Positions 1 through 8,348 are shown, numbered from the stretch's first letter. The stretch: DNA of 64,000 nucleotides from Halovenus marina (GCF_051414115.1 NZ_JBLKNZ010000001.1:744001-808000); one strand, 5' to 3'. Notes: a model not told the origin generated them from the sequence alone. Numbers and translations are program-made.

Positions 1-784
1 GTTTGTGAACTGGCTCGAAACTATCGCGACACTCCGCGGGCAGCGTTTCGGTCATCCCGATCATGAGATACCCCTCATCACGGAGCGATCCTCGGATCGT
101 CTCGAAGATTGGCACCTTGTAGGAGGCGTCGATGTAGATGAGTAGGTTCCGACAGAGCACCAGATCGAAATCCCGCTTCGGGTCACCACGGATGAGGTCG
201 TGTTGCTCGAAGGAGACCGGCTTCTTGACCCGGTCCCGGACCGAGAACTGGCCGTCCTGCTCGTCGATGTACTGGTCGTACTCTCCGAGCACTTCGAGCT
301 CGTCAGCGATGTCGGTCGTCTGTGACGTCTCGTAGACGCCCGCGCGTGCTTTCTCCAGGATGTCAGGGTTGATGTCTGTGGCCGTAATATCGACCCGGCG
401 GTCGGTGATCTCCGGGTCGTCGAGTGCGAGCATCGAGAGTGAGTACGGCTCACGCCCGTCCGCACAGGGTGCGCTCCAGATCCGAACCGACCGGTTGTTC
501 GCGGTCAACTCCCGGAGGACCAGTCGGAGCTTCTCCCACGCTTCCGGGTTGCGAAAGAAGCCGGTGACGTTGATCGAAAGCGAGTTGAGGAGCTTCTCGC
601 GCTCGCTCTCGTCGCGTTCGAGCAGGCGCTTGTAGGTCCGATAGTCGTCGATGTCCGTCCGACGCATCCGGGCGGTGATCCGTCGGTCGAGATACGCGTC
701 GTTGTAGAAGTCGGACTCGAAATCCAGCTCCGACTCGATGAACCCGAGCAGTTCGGTGAACGAGCGCTCCTCACTCCGGTTCAT
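1..784 (-). CDS. cheR: Chemotaxis protein methyltransferase CheR (3' end outside window)
   Basis: This enzyme methylates glutamates on chemoreceptor (MCP) signalling domains using S-adenosylmethionine, opposing CheB. I translated the reverse strand from the ATG at 784. The N-terminal helical part contains LLNSLSINVTGFFRN, followed by the Rossmann methyltransferase core with CADGREPYSL (the family's SAM-binding motif, usually C-S-x-G-E-E-P-Y-S), an acidic loop ATDIN and the LVLCRNLLIY motif. The last residues seen are ETLPAECRDSFEPVHK, typical of the C-terminal end, so only a short piece is missing. Its ATG overlaps the cheA stop codon by four bases (ATGA), so the two are probably translationally coupled in a cheB-cheA-cheR operon. 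Confidence 0.95.
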   Translation of the reverse strand, partial: MNRSEERSFTELLGFIESELDFESDFYNDAYLDRRITARMRRTDIDDYRTYKRLLERDESEREKLLNSLSINVTGFFRNPEAWEKLRLVLRELTANNRSVRIWSAPCADGREPYSLSMLALDDPEITDRRVDITATDINPDILEKARAGVYETSQTTDIADELEVLGEYDQYIDEQDGQFSVRDRVKKPVSFEQHDLIRGDPKRDFDLVLCRNLLIYIDASYKVPIFETIRGSLRDEGYLMIGMTETLPAECRDSFEPVHK

Positions 785-2724
785 ACCGTCACCACATCGA
801 GGATGTGGACGATGTTGCCGTCCCCGAGCACCGCCGTCCCGGACAGCCCCGGCGTGCCGCTCAGAATGCCTTCGAGGGGTTTGACGACGACTTCCTCCTG
901 TGCGTTGACCGAGTCACAGCGCAAGGCGATCTGTCGCTCGGACTCGCGGATGCGAACCAGCATTCCGCCTGCGGTGCCGCCGTCGGTCGCCGCGCCCCGT
1001 CCGGGCACGTCGAAGGTCTCTCCCAGGTCGACGACGGGGTAGATTTCGTCGTTGTGCTTGATGACCTCCTGGCCGTTGACCTGCTTGATCTCGTCGGTTC
1101 GGGTGATCTCGTCGACGTTTTTGATCGGCACGCCGTACTCCTCCTCGCCGACCTGGACGAACAGCACCTTCACGATGGCCATCGTCACCGGCAGGCGCAA
1201 GGAAACGGTCGTCCCCTCGCCGGGCGTGCTCTCGACGTTGACCGACCCGTCGAGTTGCGTGACGGTGTCGTGGACGACGTCCATCCCGACGCCGCGCCCG
1301 CTCGTGTCGGTGACCTCGTCGGCCGTCGAGAAGCCGGGATGGAAGACGAGATCGTAGATTGCGGAGTCGTCCATCGTTTCGATCTCCTCCGGGGAGCGCA
1401 CGTCGTTTTCGATGGCGGTGCGTTTGATCTCCTCGACGTCGAGGCCGCCGCCGTCGTCTTCGACCTGGATGATGACGTGGTCGCGCTCGCGGGAGGCGCG
1501 AAGCGTGACCTGTCCCTCGCGGGGCTTGCCGAGTCGCTCGCGCTCGTCGGGCGCTTCGATACCGTGGTCGAGGGAGTTCCGAATGATGTGCATCAGCGGG
1601 TCGCTGATCTCGGTGAGGATCGTCCGGTCGAGTTCGATGTCCTCGCCCTCTATCTCGAAGTTCACGTCCTTGTCGAGTTCGCGCGAGAGGTCCCGCACCA
1701 TCCGCGGGAACTTGCCGACGACTTTCTTCAGCGGGATGAGCCGCATGTCCATCACGGTGTTCTGGAGGTTGGCCGTGATCTTGTCGAGTTCGCCCAGCGT
1801 CTCGCTGGCCGAGTCCATGTTCTCCTGCTCGACGGCCCTGCGGAGTTTGATCCGACTCGTGACGAGTTGCTCGACGAGACCGTGCAGGTCGTCAAGCTGG
1901 TCGACGTCGACTCTGACGGACTTGATCTCGTCGACGGAGTGTTCGTCAGTCCCGGACGGCTCTGCCCCGCCGCTCTCCTCGGTCAGCTCGTCGGTGATCT
2001 CGGTGACAGTCGCCGTGTCGATTGCGCCGATCGTATCGAGTTCGGCATCGACGCGAGCGAGGTCGTCTGTCTCGATGACGAGACCAAAGGTCTCCTCGTA
2101 GTTGCCATCCTCGATAGCTGTCCGGTCGGGGATCCCGTCGTGGACTGTGAACAGTTCCTCGACGCGTTCGATCGCGAGCATTGCGTCCACACCCGGCATG
2201 CTGCTCTCACCGATGTCGACCTCGATATGTGCGACTGTCCCGTCTATCTCCGCTGTGTCGACGTCGATGCTGTCGGTGTCGATGGACGATGTGTCACCAG
2301 TGTCGGGGGTCTCACCGGCCGCTGTCTGGGTGGGTGTTTCTCCACCGTCGCCGTCGAGCGCTCCTCGAAGCTGTGAGACCATCGCGCTCGTGTCCGTCGA
2401 GGACTCGCCTTCCTGTTCGATCTCCTCGACGATCACCTCGATCTGGTCGACGCCTGCGAAGACGAGATCCATTATCTCCGGTGTGACCGCCATGTTCCCT
2501 TCGCGCATCTCGTCGAGCAGATCCTCGATCGCGTGGGCCAGATTCGAGGCGTCCTCGAAGCCCATCGCGCCGAAATTTCCCTTCAGCGTGTGGGCTGTCC
2601 GGAATATCTGGTCCATCGCTTCCTGGTCGGTCGGGTCCGATTCGAGTGCGAGCAGCGAGTTGTTCAGCTTGGTTATCTCCTCTTCGCTCTCGCGGATGAA
2701 CGCGTCGAGATACTGGTCGTCCAT
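781..2724 (-). CDS. cheA: Chemotaxis histidine kinase CheA
   Basis: Central kinase of chemotaxis (647 aa): it autophosphorylates in complex with receptors and CheW and passes phosphate to CheY and CheB. The N-terminal HPt domain carries the phospho-histidine in FRTAHTLKGNFG (His45). An acidic, Thr-rich linker and a P2-like part follow, then the dimerisation helices, the ATPase with N box (HIIRNSLDHG), G1 (DDGGGL) and G2 (GRGVGMD), and a C-terminal CheW-like domain ending in GDGNIVHILDV. All kinase motifs are intact. The start at 2724 has a good ribosome binding site (AGGTGATC) on the minus strand. It lies 15 nt behind cheB and overlaps cheR by 4 nt. Confidence 0.97.
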   Translation of the reverse strand: MDDQYLDAFIRESEEEITKLNNSLLALESDPTDQEAMDQIFRTAHTLKGNFGAMGFEDASNLAHAIEDLLDEMREGNMAVTPEIMDLVFAGVDQIEVIVEEIEQEGESSTDTSAMVSQLRGALDGDGGETPTQTAAGETPDTGDTSSIDTDSIDVDTAEIDGTVAHIEVDIGESSMPGVDAMLAIERVEELFTVHDGIPDRTAIEDGNYEETFGLVIETDDLARVDAELDTIGAIDTATVTEITDELTEESGGAEPSGTDEHSVDEIKSVRVDVDQLDDLHGLVEQLVTSRIKLRRAVEQENMDSASETLGELDKITANLQNTVMDMRLIPLKKVVGKFPRMVRDLSRELDKDVNFEIEGEDIELDRTILTEISDPLMHIIRNSLDHGIEAPDERERLGKPREGQVTLRASRERDHVIIQVEDDGGGLDVEEIKRTAIENDVRSPEEIETMDDSAIYDLVFHPGFSTADEVTDTSGRGVGMDVVHDTVTQLDGSVNVESTPGEGTTVSLRLPVTMAIVKVLFVQVGEEEYGVPIKNVDEITRTDEIKQVNGQEVIKHNDEIYPVVDLGETFDVPGRGAATDGGTAGGMLVRIRESERQIALRCDSVNAQEEVVVKPLEGILSGTPGLSGTAVLGDGNIVHILDVVTV

Positions 2725-2739
2725 GTCAGATCACCTGTG

Positions 2740-3810
2740 TCATTGTGTTGTCTCCAGTTTGCAGCTGTCGAGGATCCCCGCCGCAATTTCGCCTATCGGC
2801 AACACGTCGTCGACGTATCCCGACTCGATCGCGCGCTTTGGCATCCCGAACACCGCAGACGTCTGCTCGTCCTGTGCAATCGTGTGTCCCCCGACCGCCT
2901 TGATCGATTTGATCCCCGCAGTGCCGTCCTCGCCCATCCCGGTCAGGATCACGCCGACGAGCGGGTCGTCGACGACCTCTGCCGCGCTCGACATCGTCAT
3001 GTCGACAGCGGGGCGGACGCTGTTGACTGGCGGATCCTCCGTTAGCTTGACCCGAAGTCGACCGTCGCGGTAGTTCGAGACGATCATGTGCTTGCCTCCC
3101 GGTGCGACCAGCACGTCACCGCCCCCGATGCGATCGCCGTTTCCAGCCTCGCGGACGCTGTACTCCGTTCGGTCGTCGATGCGCTCGGCAAAGCGGCCGG
3201 TGAACCCCTCGGGCATGTGCTGGACGACCAGCACCCGCAGGTCGGCGGCAAGCGGCAGTTCTGAGAGGAGCTGTTCGACCATCTTCGGGCCGCCGGTCGA
3301 AGATCCGATGAGTACTGTCGGGTTGTCGACGTAGGTGCACGCCTCCGGGCGTGACGTTTCGACGCCCGTGTCGCGCTCGTCGACTGACTCCGTCTCCTGA
3401 CCGACATCGGCCTCGGCAACCGACAGTACCATCTCGACGAGTTGGTCTTCGAGGCGTGGCATCTCCATCGACACCTCGCCGCCTGGCTTCGTGAACACGT
3501 CGACTGCGCCCTTATCCAGCGCCTCGAAGGTCACCTCGGCGTCCTCGTCGGTGTGAGCCGACAGCATCAGGATCGGCGTCGGCGCAGTCGCCATGATCTG
3601 GTCGACTGCTTCGAGGCCGTCCATCTCGGGCATCTCCACGTCCATCGTCACCACGTCCGGACCGTGTTCCTCGACGGCTGTGACCGCTTCCTGCCCGTTC
3701 CGGGCCTGTGCGACGACGTCGATGCCGCCCTCCGTCAGAATATCCGAGATGACACTCCGCATGAAATGGGAGTCGTCTGCGACGACAGCACGCGGCCCAG
3801 TCTGTGCCAT
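2740..3810 (-). CDS. cheB: Chemotaxis response regulator/methylesterase CheB
   Basis: Removes methyl groups from, and deamidates, chemoreceptors; activated by phosphorylation from CheA. 356 aa, the normal family length. Residues 1-125 are a receiver domain (ADDS acidic pair, phospho-Asp57 in VTMDVEMPEMDG, KPGG near the end). An acidic linker of about 40 residues leads to the CheB esterase domain with catalytic Ser (LIGSSTGGPK), His (VQHMPEGF) and Asp (TGMGEDGTAG). First gene of the leftward cheB-cheA-cheR operon, facing away from cheW across a 237-nt bidirectional promoter region. Confidence 0.97.
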   Translation of the reverse strand: MAQTGPRAVVADDSHFMRSVISDILTEGGIDVVAQARNGQEAVTAVEEHGPDVVTMDVEMPEMDGLEAVDQIMATAPTPILMLSAHTDEDAEVTFEALDKGAVDVFTKPGGEVSMEMPRLEDQLVEMVLSVAEADVGQETESVDERDTGVETSRPEACTYVDNPTVLIGSSTGGPKMVEQLLSELPLAADLRVLVVQHMPEGFTGRFAERIDDRTEYSVREAGNGDRIGGGDVLVAPGGKHMIVSNYRDGRLRVKLTEDPPVNSVRPAVDMTMSSAAEVVDDPLVGVILTGMGEDGTAGIKSIKAVGGHTIAQDEQTSAVFGMPKRAIESGYVDDVLPIGEIAAGILDSCKLETTQ

Positions 3811-3895
3811 CGTCAGACCACCGACTGTGGAAACGGTCTCTCCCGTCGGTCAGTGCTCGGCTGCATTCTCATGTCCTACTGTGATTAGTGCCCAA

Positions 3896-3918
3896 ATAAA
3901 GACACCGACCCCGTAATC
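3896..3918 (-). promoter_or_regulatory. Candidate motility-type promoter of cheB-cheA-cheR
   Basis: Read on the minus strand: GATTAC, 13 nt containing GGGG, then TTAT (TATA core at 3899-3896). Box, spacing and TATA position match the archaellin promoters, though GATTAC deviates from GATAAT. This is the weakest member of the set. Confidence 0.4.
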
Positions 3919-3924
3919 AATTGT

Positions 3925-3947
3925 GATAGCACGGGGGGCAAATTTAA
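3925..3947 (+). promoter_or_regulatory. Candidate motility-type promoter of cheW
   Basis: GATAGC, 13 nt (ACGGGGGGCAAAT), then TTAA. Same geometry as the archaellin promoters, with the G-run in the same place. It lies back to back with the cheB element, only 6 nt apart. The predicted transcript start near 3971 leaves a leader of about 75 nt before cheW. Confidence 0.5.
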
Positions 3948-4047
3948 GTCCGTACCTGGCGCATCGTGTGGATACGAACCGCGAGACGGAACCCGATACG
4001 AACTGCGAAGCGAACCCGAATCGATCCGCAACTGGGAGGCAACTCAG

Positions 4048-4473
4048 ATGGCTACAACGACAACGGACCAAGTACTCGAATTCGACCTCGGCGAGGAGAC
4101 ATACTGTGTGAGTATCGACTACGTCACCGAAATCGTCGACATCGACGACGTGACGTCGGTGCCAAACTCCCCGCCGCACGTCGTGGGGGTGATGGACCTT
4201 CGGGGTCGAACAACTTCGATCATCGACCCCAAAGTCGTGTTCGGCATCGAAAACGGCGATGACCCACAGCGGATCATCGTCTTCGACCCGGACATCGTCG
4301 AGGACCAGAGCGCTGCAGGCTGGCTCGTCGAGGAGGTCAATCAGGTCGTTCAGGTCGATACGGCCGACGTCGATCGGTCGCCCGCCGCAGACGACGAGGC
4401 GATCCACGGCGTGATCAAACAGGGCGGAAACGACTTCGTCATCTGGGTCGACCCCCAGTCAGTTCACAGCTGA
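4048..4473 (+). CDS. cheW: Chemotaxis adaptor CheW
   Basis: Couples chemoreceptors to the CheA kinase at the membrane-proximal signalling array. 141 aa, a single CheW (SH3-like) domain: VLEFDLGEETYCVSIDYVTEIV, then PHVVGVMDLRGRTTSIIDP, the typical receptor/CheA-binding strand pair, then the second lobe with LVEEVNQVVQV. The start is supported by a GGAGG ribosome binding site about 8 nt upstream (4036-4040). It is divergent from cheB and separate from the downstream KaiC-like gene. Confidence 0.95.
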   Translation: MATTTTDQVLEFDLGEETYCVSIDYVTEIVDIDDVTSVPNSPPHVVGVMDLRGRTTSIIDPKVVFGIENGDDPQRIIVFDPDIVEDQSAAGWLVEEVNQVVQVDTADVDRSPAADDEAIHGVIKQGGNDFVIWVDPQSVHS

Positions 4474-4591
4474 TCGGTCTCAACGCATCCGGAGATGGCT
4501 CGACAGGTGTCGAATCCGGGTCGAACTTGACACCGAGAGCAAACAAGACTTTTTACCGGGGGTCGAGTATGTGTCGATCACTCACGTGACG

Positions 4592-5317
4592 ATGGTGGAA
4601 CTAACGAAAACAGGCATCGACGGACTCGATGAGATACTGGGCGGTGGAATCGTGCGCAACTCGACGACGCTCGTCAGCGGGAATCCGGGGGCTGGAAAGA
4701 GTATTCTCGGGCTGCAGTACATCTACAACGGCGTCGAGCAGTTCGGTGAGAAAGGCATCTTCCTCTCCTTCGAGGAAAACGAACAGGACCTGCAGGAGGC
4801 GGCTGAATCGATTGGGTTCGAGAACTGGCAGGAGTACGTCGAGAGTGGGGACATCAAGGTGTACGACAAGCGAGTCCTCCTGAAGGAAAACGACTTCGAG
4901 TCCTCGCTGAGTCTGCTGCTCGGCGACCTGGACAACGACGAGTACTCCCGACTGGTGCTCGACTCGCTGACGATGTTTCAGCTGTTTTTCGAGACCGAGC
5001 GCGAAAAGCGAGAGTATCTGCTGAAGTTCACCGATATCCTCGCGGAGAACAATCTCACGACGCTGATGACAAACGAACAGGGGACAGTGTTTCCCGAGAC
5101 CGACATCGGACTCGAAAACTTCCTCACGGACGGAAACATCTTCTTGCTCCAGACCCCGACAGACTCCGGTGTCAATCGATACCTCTGGGTGGCGAAGATG
5201 CGAAAGCAAAACATCGACACCGATATCTTCCCGATGGAGATCGACACGGGTGGTCTCACGGTACACAAAAATGCGAGCGCGTTCTCGATGATGAGCGACG
5301 AGGAATCGCCGCTGTAG
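4592..5317 (+). CDS. KaiC/RAD55-family RecA-like ATPase
   Basis: 241-aa single-domain ATPase of the KaiC/GvpD group. The family-typical opening TKTGIDGLDEILGGGI is followed by Walker A GNPGAGKS and a Walker B-like strand SRLVLDSLTMF. In archaea such proteins act as signalling or regulatory ATPases, and ArlH is a distant relative; the exact role here is unknown. A GTG at 4571 would add 7 residues. I prefer the ATG at 4592 because a TATA-like TTTTTA at about 4550 predicts a transcript start near 4577, leaving almost no leader. Its position between cheW and the archaellin genes suggests a motility or taxis role, but this is inference. Confidence 0.85.
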   Translation: MVELTKTGIDGLDEILGGGIVRNSTTLVSGNPGAGKSILGLQYIYNGVEQFGEKGIFLSFEENEQDLQEAAESIGFENWQEYVESGDIKVYDKRVLLKENDFESSLSLLLGDLDNDEYSRLVLDSLTMFQLFFETEREKREYLLKFTDILAENNLTTLMTNEQGTVFPETDIGLENFLTDGNIFLLQTPTDSGVNRYLWVAKMRKQNIDTDIFPMEIDTGGLTVHKNASAFSMMSDEESPL

Positions 5318-5483
5318 TCGCGCCGTTACTTCGCGGTTACTCTCATTATTACCAGAGAAAACAGCAGTTTCCCTGGCTATCTGCGTCATTTTCGGCAGAT
5401 CCGTCTCTCATCAGGGACTGCAGACGACGATGCCAGCTATCCCAATACTTTTATGCTTCTCGTAATTTATAATTTGATAACGG

Positions 5484-5819
5484 ATGGCATCAGAGGAGTT
5501 GCTCAGGACGTTGGGGAACAAATACAGCGCTGAGATTCTGGATGCGACCGACGAACCGCGGTCGGCCCAGGAGCTAAGTGACGAACTCGAGATACCGATC
5601 GCGACCTGCTATCGACGGATCGACGAGTTGACCGAACACAACTTGCTGGAACTGCACGATAACATTCTCTCGGATGACAGACGGCGGATCAAGGTCTATC
5701 GGCGGAACGTCGAAGCGGTTCGGGTGGAGTTCGACGACGACCTCTCTGTGACAATCGAGGAACGCTCTGAGGTGACGAACACGCTCGACGAGGCCTGGCG
5801 GACACTTTCGGAAGGGTAA
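5484..5819 (+). CDS. Winged helix-turn-helix transcriptional regulator
   Basis: 111 aa. An ArsR/TrmB-like winged helix fills residues 1-75: LLRTLGNKYSAEILDAT (helix 1), SAQELSDELEIPIATCYRRIDEL (helices 2-3, recognition helix ATCYRRI), then a wing with DDRRRIKVYRR. The C-terminal 30 residues are a short acidic tail with no ligand domain. An ACTTTTATG box at about 5448 places the transcript start a few bases before the ATG, so the message is probably leaderless. It lies just upstream of a small membrane protein and the archaellin genes. It is comparable in size and position to winged-helix archaellum regulators of other archaea (such as EarA), but orthology is not shown. Confidence 0.85.
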   Translation: MASEELLRTLGNKYSAEILDATDEPRSAQELSDELEIPIATCYRRIDELTEHNLLELHDNILSDDRRRIKVYRRNVEAVRVEFDDDLSVTIEERSEVTNTLDEAWRTLSEG

Positions 5820-5923
5820 GCCCCGATTGCGCCAAGACTGGGATGCCTGTCGGTACCATCTCTTTCGTATTATTCTCGCACACACGCACGATATCGGACG
5901 GCAACGCTGCGATTATCACTTGG

Positions 5924-5946
5924 GATATTTTCGGGCGTAGCTTTAA
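5924..5946 (+). promoter_or_regulatory. Candidate motility-type promoter of the small membrane protein gene
   Basis: GATATT, 13 nt (TTCGGGCGTAGCT), then TTAA. Same geometry and CGGG block as the archaellin promoters, in an otherwise unrelated sequence. Predicted transcription starts at about 5970, right at the GTG start codon. Confidence 0.55.
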
Positions 5947-5972
5947 CAATAGTGATCCGGTATCCTCATCTG

Positions 5973-6257
5973 GTGCCTACCACAGTCGAACTCCTGTATG
6001 CGGTGACGACACTGATCTTCGTAGTGGCAGGGCTGACGATGGTCGGAATGGGCATCCGAGCCTACGTGCAGACATCGCGCACTGCGATGTTGCACCTGTC
6101 GATCGGGTTCACGCTCGCAGTCGCAGGTGCAGCAGCGACGATGATCAGTGCGTTTCAGAATAATTTCCAGGACACTCAATCCCTGCTTCTGGTCAACACT
6201 GGTCTGACGACGCTTGGATTCCTGTTTGTGATGTACAGCCTCGTCATCTACGAATGA
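5973..6257 (+). CDS. Small three-helix membrane protein (DUF7521-like)
   Basis: 94 aa, almost entirely hydrophobic, with three predicted membrane helices: LLYAVTTLIFVVAGLTMVGMG, a second around LHLSIGFTLAVAGAAATMI, and a third around TLGFLFVMYSLVIY. An upstream GTG at 5952 would add seven residues. I chose the GTG at 5973 because the promoter TATA (TTAA at 5943) predicts a transcript start near 5970, i.e. a leaderless message. From memory it resembles haloarchaeal DUF7521 proteins, which often sit next to winged-helix regulators; I could not check this. Function unknown; possibly a membrane partner or sensor for the upstream regulator. Confidence 0.75.
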   Translation: MPTTVELLYAVTTLIFVVAGLTMVGMGIRAYVQTSRTAMLHLSIGFTLAVAGAAATMISAFQNNFQDTQSLLLVNTGLTTLGFLFVMYSLVIYE

Positions 6258-6429
6258 AACAACGGCGTGAGAAGTATGAACTGACCCGCAAGACTAGCGA
6301 ACCTCCTCAGCATCGACCGATTCGCGGCAGTATATCCTGATGCAGAGAATTGCCGTCTGTGCGGGATAACACCTGTATTATCACTCAAAAAAGCGGCCTG
6401 TACGCTCGGTCTACCGGGTTTTCAGTGTC

Positions 6430-6452
6430 GATAATTGCGGGGGTACCCTTAT
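6430..6452 (+). promoter_or_regulatory. Promoter of archaellin gene 1
   Basis: GATAAT (6430-6435), 13 nt with CGGGGG, TTAT (6449-6452). The whole segment from about 6420 to the start codon is nearly identical in front of all three archaellin genes. Confidence 0.7.
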
Positions 6453-6481
6453 GTAGAAACTCTCGATAGCTTGTAGTAAGT

Positions 6482-6494
6482 CTGGAGACTCCAG
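6482..6494. promoter_or_regulatory. Palindrome in archaellin 1 leader
   Basis: CTGGAGACTCCAG, perfectly palindromic around a central A, directly upstream of the GCGAGG ribosome binding region. It is repeated without change at 7411-7423 and 8336-8348. It could be a protein-binding site or a small RNA hairpin near the start codon. Confidence 0.5.
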
Positions 6495-6508
6495 GCGAGG
6501 ATACACAA

Positions 6509-7195
6509 ATGAGACCACTGACAATCGACGACGACAGAGGCCAGGTGGGTATCGGAACGCTGATCGTGTTCATCGCGATGGTGCTGGTGGCAGCGATCGC
6601 CGCGGGCGTTCTGATCAACACGGCTGGCTTCCTGCAGAGTCAGAGCGAACAGACCGGCCAACAGAGTACCGAACAAGTCACCGATCGGCTGCAAGCCGTT
6701 TCTACTTCTGGTGAAGTCGATACAAGCGAAGGTTTGATCTACGAGGTAAACGTGACGGTGTCGAAAGCGCCAGGTGCGGGTGATATCAATCTGCTGAATG
6801 TGACGGCGCAGTGGACCGGCCCCTCTGGTTCCTACGACATCCTCAATAGTCTCGTGGCTGGTGGAGATGAGGATGGTTCGACTGTGGAGGGATTCACGAC
6901 TGACGACTTTAAGGACGCAAGTGACTCGTACGATCGTGGTGATTCTGAGGTGCTGACGAGTTCTGACGACCGGTTCATCATGACCTTTACGTTGGGCACC
7001 AGTAGTTACTCTTTGGGTAGTGGTTCGCTCACCGCCCCTGACGCGACTAACGGTGAACGAATCACAGATGGTCCGGAGCCGATTGGCGAGAACGAAGAGG
7101 TGCTGATCGAGTTGACGACCCAATCGGGTGGCGTGACGGAAGTACGATTCAAGACGCCTGCCTCACTCCGGTCTGAAAGTTCCGTCTCACTGTAA
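6509..7195 (+). CDS. arlA: Archaellin 1 (archaellum filament protein)
   Basis: 228-aa precursor of a structural subunit of the archaellum filament. The short N-terminal leader MRPLTIDDDRG is followed by the hydrophobic assembly helix QVGIGTLIVFIAMVLVAA; prepilin peptidase would cut after Gly11. The conserved core NVTAQWTGPSGSYD and C-terminus EVLIELTTQSGGVTEVRF match the two neighbours; differences concentrate near residues 113-125 and 168-190. Two N-glycosylation sequons (both N-V-T) are visible. It has its own promoter, a GAGG ribosome binding site 8 nt before the ATG, and a T-rich terminator. Confidence 0.96.
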   Translation: MRPLTIDDDRGQVGIGTLIVFIAMVLVAAIAAGVLINTAGFLQSQSEQTGQQSTEQVTDRLQAVSTSGEVDTSEGLIYEVNVTVSKAPGAGDINLLNVTAQWTGPSGSYDILNSLVAGGDEDGSTVEGFTTDDFKDASDSYDRGDSEVLTSSDDRFIMTFTLGTSSYSLGSGSLTAPDATNGERITDGPEPIGENEEVLIELTTQSGGVTEVRFKTPASLRSESSVSL

Positions 7196-7210
7196 CGTCC
7201 TCGGTTATTA

Positions 7211-7225
7211 CTTTCTGTTTTTGTC
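7211..7225 (+). terminator. T-rich terminator after archaellin 1
   Basis: Pyrimidine run CTTTCTGTTTTTGTC about 15 nt after the stop codon, typical of archaeal intrinsic termination. The next gene has its own promoter. Confidence 0.5.
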
Positions 7226-7358
7226 TCTACCGGTCAGCGGCAACGACCGGTTTCAGCACTGACTTGGTGCTTCTCCCATTCTCCCAAAAACTGCTACTCT
7301 GCTTGCTCTACGATGGATTATCACTAGCAATATTTCTAATTACGGCTTTTTCAGTGTC

Positions 7359-7381
7359 GATAATTGCGGGGGTACCCTTAT
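7359..7381 (+). promoter_or_regulatory. Promoter of archaellin gene 2
   Basis: GATAAT (7359-7364), 13 nt (TGCGGGGGTACCC), TTAT (7378-7381); the same spacer sequence as for archaellin 1. Confidence 0.7.
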
Positions 7382-7410
7382 ATGGAAACTCTCGATAGCT
7401 TGTGGTAAGT

Positions 7411-7423
7411 CTGGAGACTCCAG
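7411..7423. promoter_or_regulatory. Palindrome in archaellin 2 leader
   Basis: CTGGAGACTCCAG, identical to the copies at 6482 and 8336, 12 nt before the ATG. Confidence 0.5.
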
Positions 7424-7435
7424 GCGAGGATACAC

Positions 7436-8113
7436 ATGAGATCACTAACAATCGACGACGAGAGAGGCCAGGTGGGTATCGGAACGCTGATCGTGTTCAT
7501 CGCGATGGTGCTGGTGGCGGCGATCGCCGCGGGCGTTCTGATCAACACGGCTGGCTTCCTGCAGAGTCAAAGCGAACAGACGGGACAGCAAAGTACGGAA
7601 CAGGTCACCGACCGGTTGCAGGTTACTTCTGTTTCCGGTGAAGTTTATGCTGACGACGGTGAAATTCACGAAATTAATTTGACGGTGTCGAAAGCGCCGG
7701 GTGCGGGTGATATCAACCTGTTGAACGTGACGGCGCAGTGGACCGGCCCCTCTGGTTCCTACGACATCCTCAATAACAACGCTGCTCCGAACGACCCGTC
7801 AAATGCCTTAGCTGGATTCACGACTGACGACTTTAAGGACGCAAGTGACTCGTACGATCGTAGTGATTCTGAGGTGCTGACGAGTTCGGACGACCGGTTT
7901 ATCATCACCTTTACCCTTGACACTACTGATCTAAATTCACCTGACGACACTTCACCCGTGCGGCTAACTAATGACGACAGCATCCAAGGAATGGAGGCCC
8001 TCGGCGAGAACGAAGAGGTGCTGATCGAGTTGACGACCCAGTCGGGTGGTGTGACGGAAGTGCGATTCAAGACGCCTGCCTCGCTGCGCTCTGAAAGTTC
8101 TGTCTCGCTGTAA
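7436..8113 (+). CDS. arlA: Archaellin 2 (archaellum filament protein)
   Basis: 225-aa archaellin precursor. Leader MRSLTIDDERG, cleavage expected before QVGIGTLIVFIAM. The first 62 residues differ from archaellin 1 at only about three positions, and the DNA is nearly identical there, which points to recent duplication or gene conversion. Divergence is limited to residues 63-76, to residues 113-123 (NNNAAPNDPSNALAGF region) and to a segment around residues 162-188 rich in Asp, Thr and Ser. It would polymerise with its paralogues into one filament. The paralogue numbering by gene order is arbitrary. Confidence 0.96.
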   Translation: MRSLTIDDERGQVGIGTLIVFIAMVLVAAIAAGVLINTAGFLQSQSEQTGQQSTEQVTDRLQVTSVSGEVYADDGEIHEINLTVSKAPGAGDINLLNVTAQWTGPSGSYDILNNNAAPNDPSNALAGFTTDDFKDASDSYDRSDSEVLTSSDDRFIITFTLDTTDLNSPDDTSPVRLTNDDSIQGMEALGENEEVLIELTTQSGGVTEVRFKTPASLRSESSVSL

Positions 8114-8125
8114 GGGATCTCAGTT

Positions 8126-8139
8126 CATTTTTTCCTTTT
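8126..8139 (+). terminator. T-rich terminator after archaellin 2
   Basis: CATTTTTTCCTTTT about 13 nt after the stop codon. Confidence 0.5.
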
Positions 8140-8283
8140 AGTCTAAATGAGTAGCCACAGCTCTTCCGCTTAGACACCTTCTTTCGCTGATACGGATGAA
8201 AACCGCAATTTCACTACCGCTACTCTATAATTATCAGCAGTTTACTCTGCTTCTTTCTATATCTCGACCTCAGTTTCAGCGTC

Positions 8284-8306
8284 GATAATTGCGGGAATAT
8301 GCTTAT
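8284..8306 (+). promoter_or_regulatory. Promoter of archaellin gene 3
   Basis: GATAAT (8284-8289), 13 nt (TGCGGGAATATGC), TTAT (8303-8306). The spacer's second half differs from copies 1 and 2, while box, CGGG block and spacing are kept. Confidence 0.7.
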
Positions 8307-8335
8307 ATGGAAACTCTCGATAGGTTGTGGTAAGT

Positions 8336-8348
8336 CTGGAGACTCCAG
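8336..8348. promoter_or_regulatory. Palindrome in archaellin 3 leader
   Basis: CTGGAGACTCCAG, third identical copy, 12 nt before the ATG. Confidence 0.5.

Noticed and set aside
805..2376. 523-codon open frame opposite cheA
   Set aside because: It mirrors the GC-rich codons of cheA on the other strand, has biased D/V/L/R composition and no domain. The cheA frame has all kinase motifs.
6254..6340. 28-codon frame overlapping the stop of the small membrane protein (ATGA)
   Set aside because: Basic, Pro/Arg-rich, no conservation signal I can see and no downstream coupling. Noted only because of the overlap.
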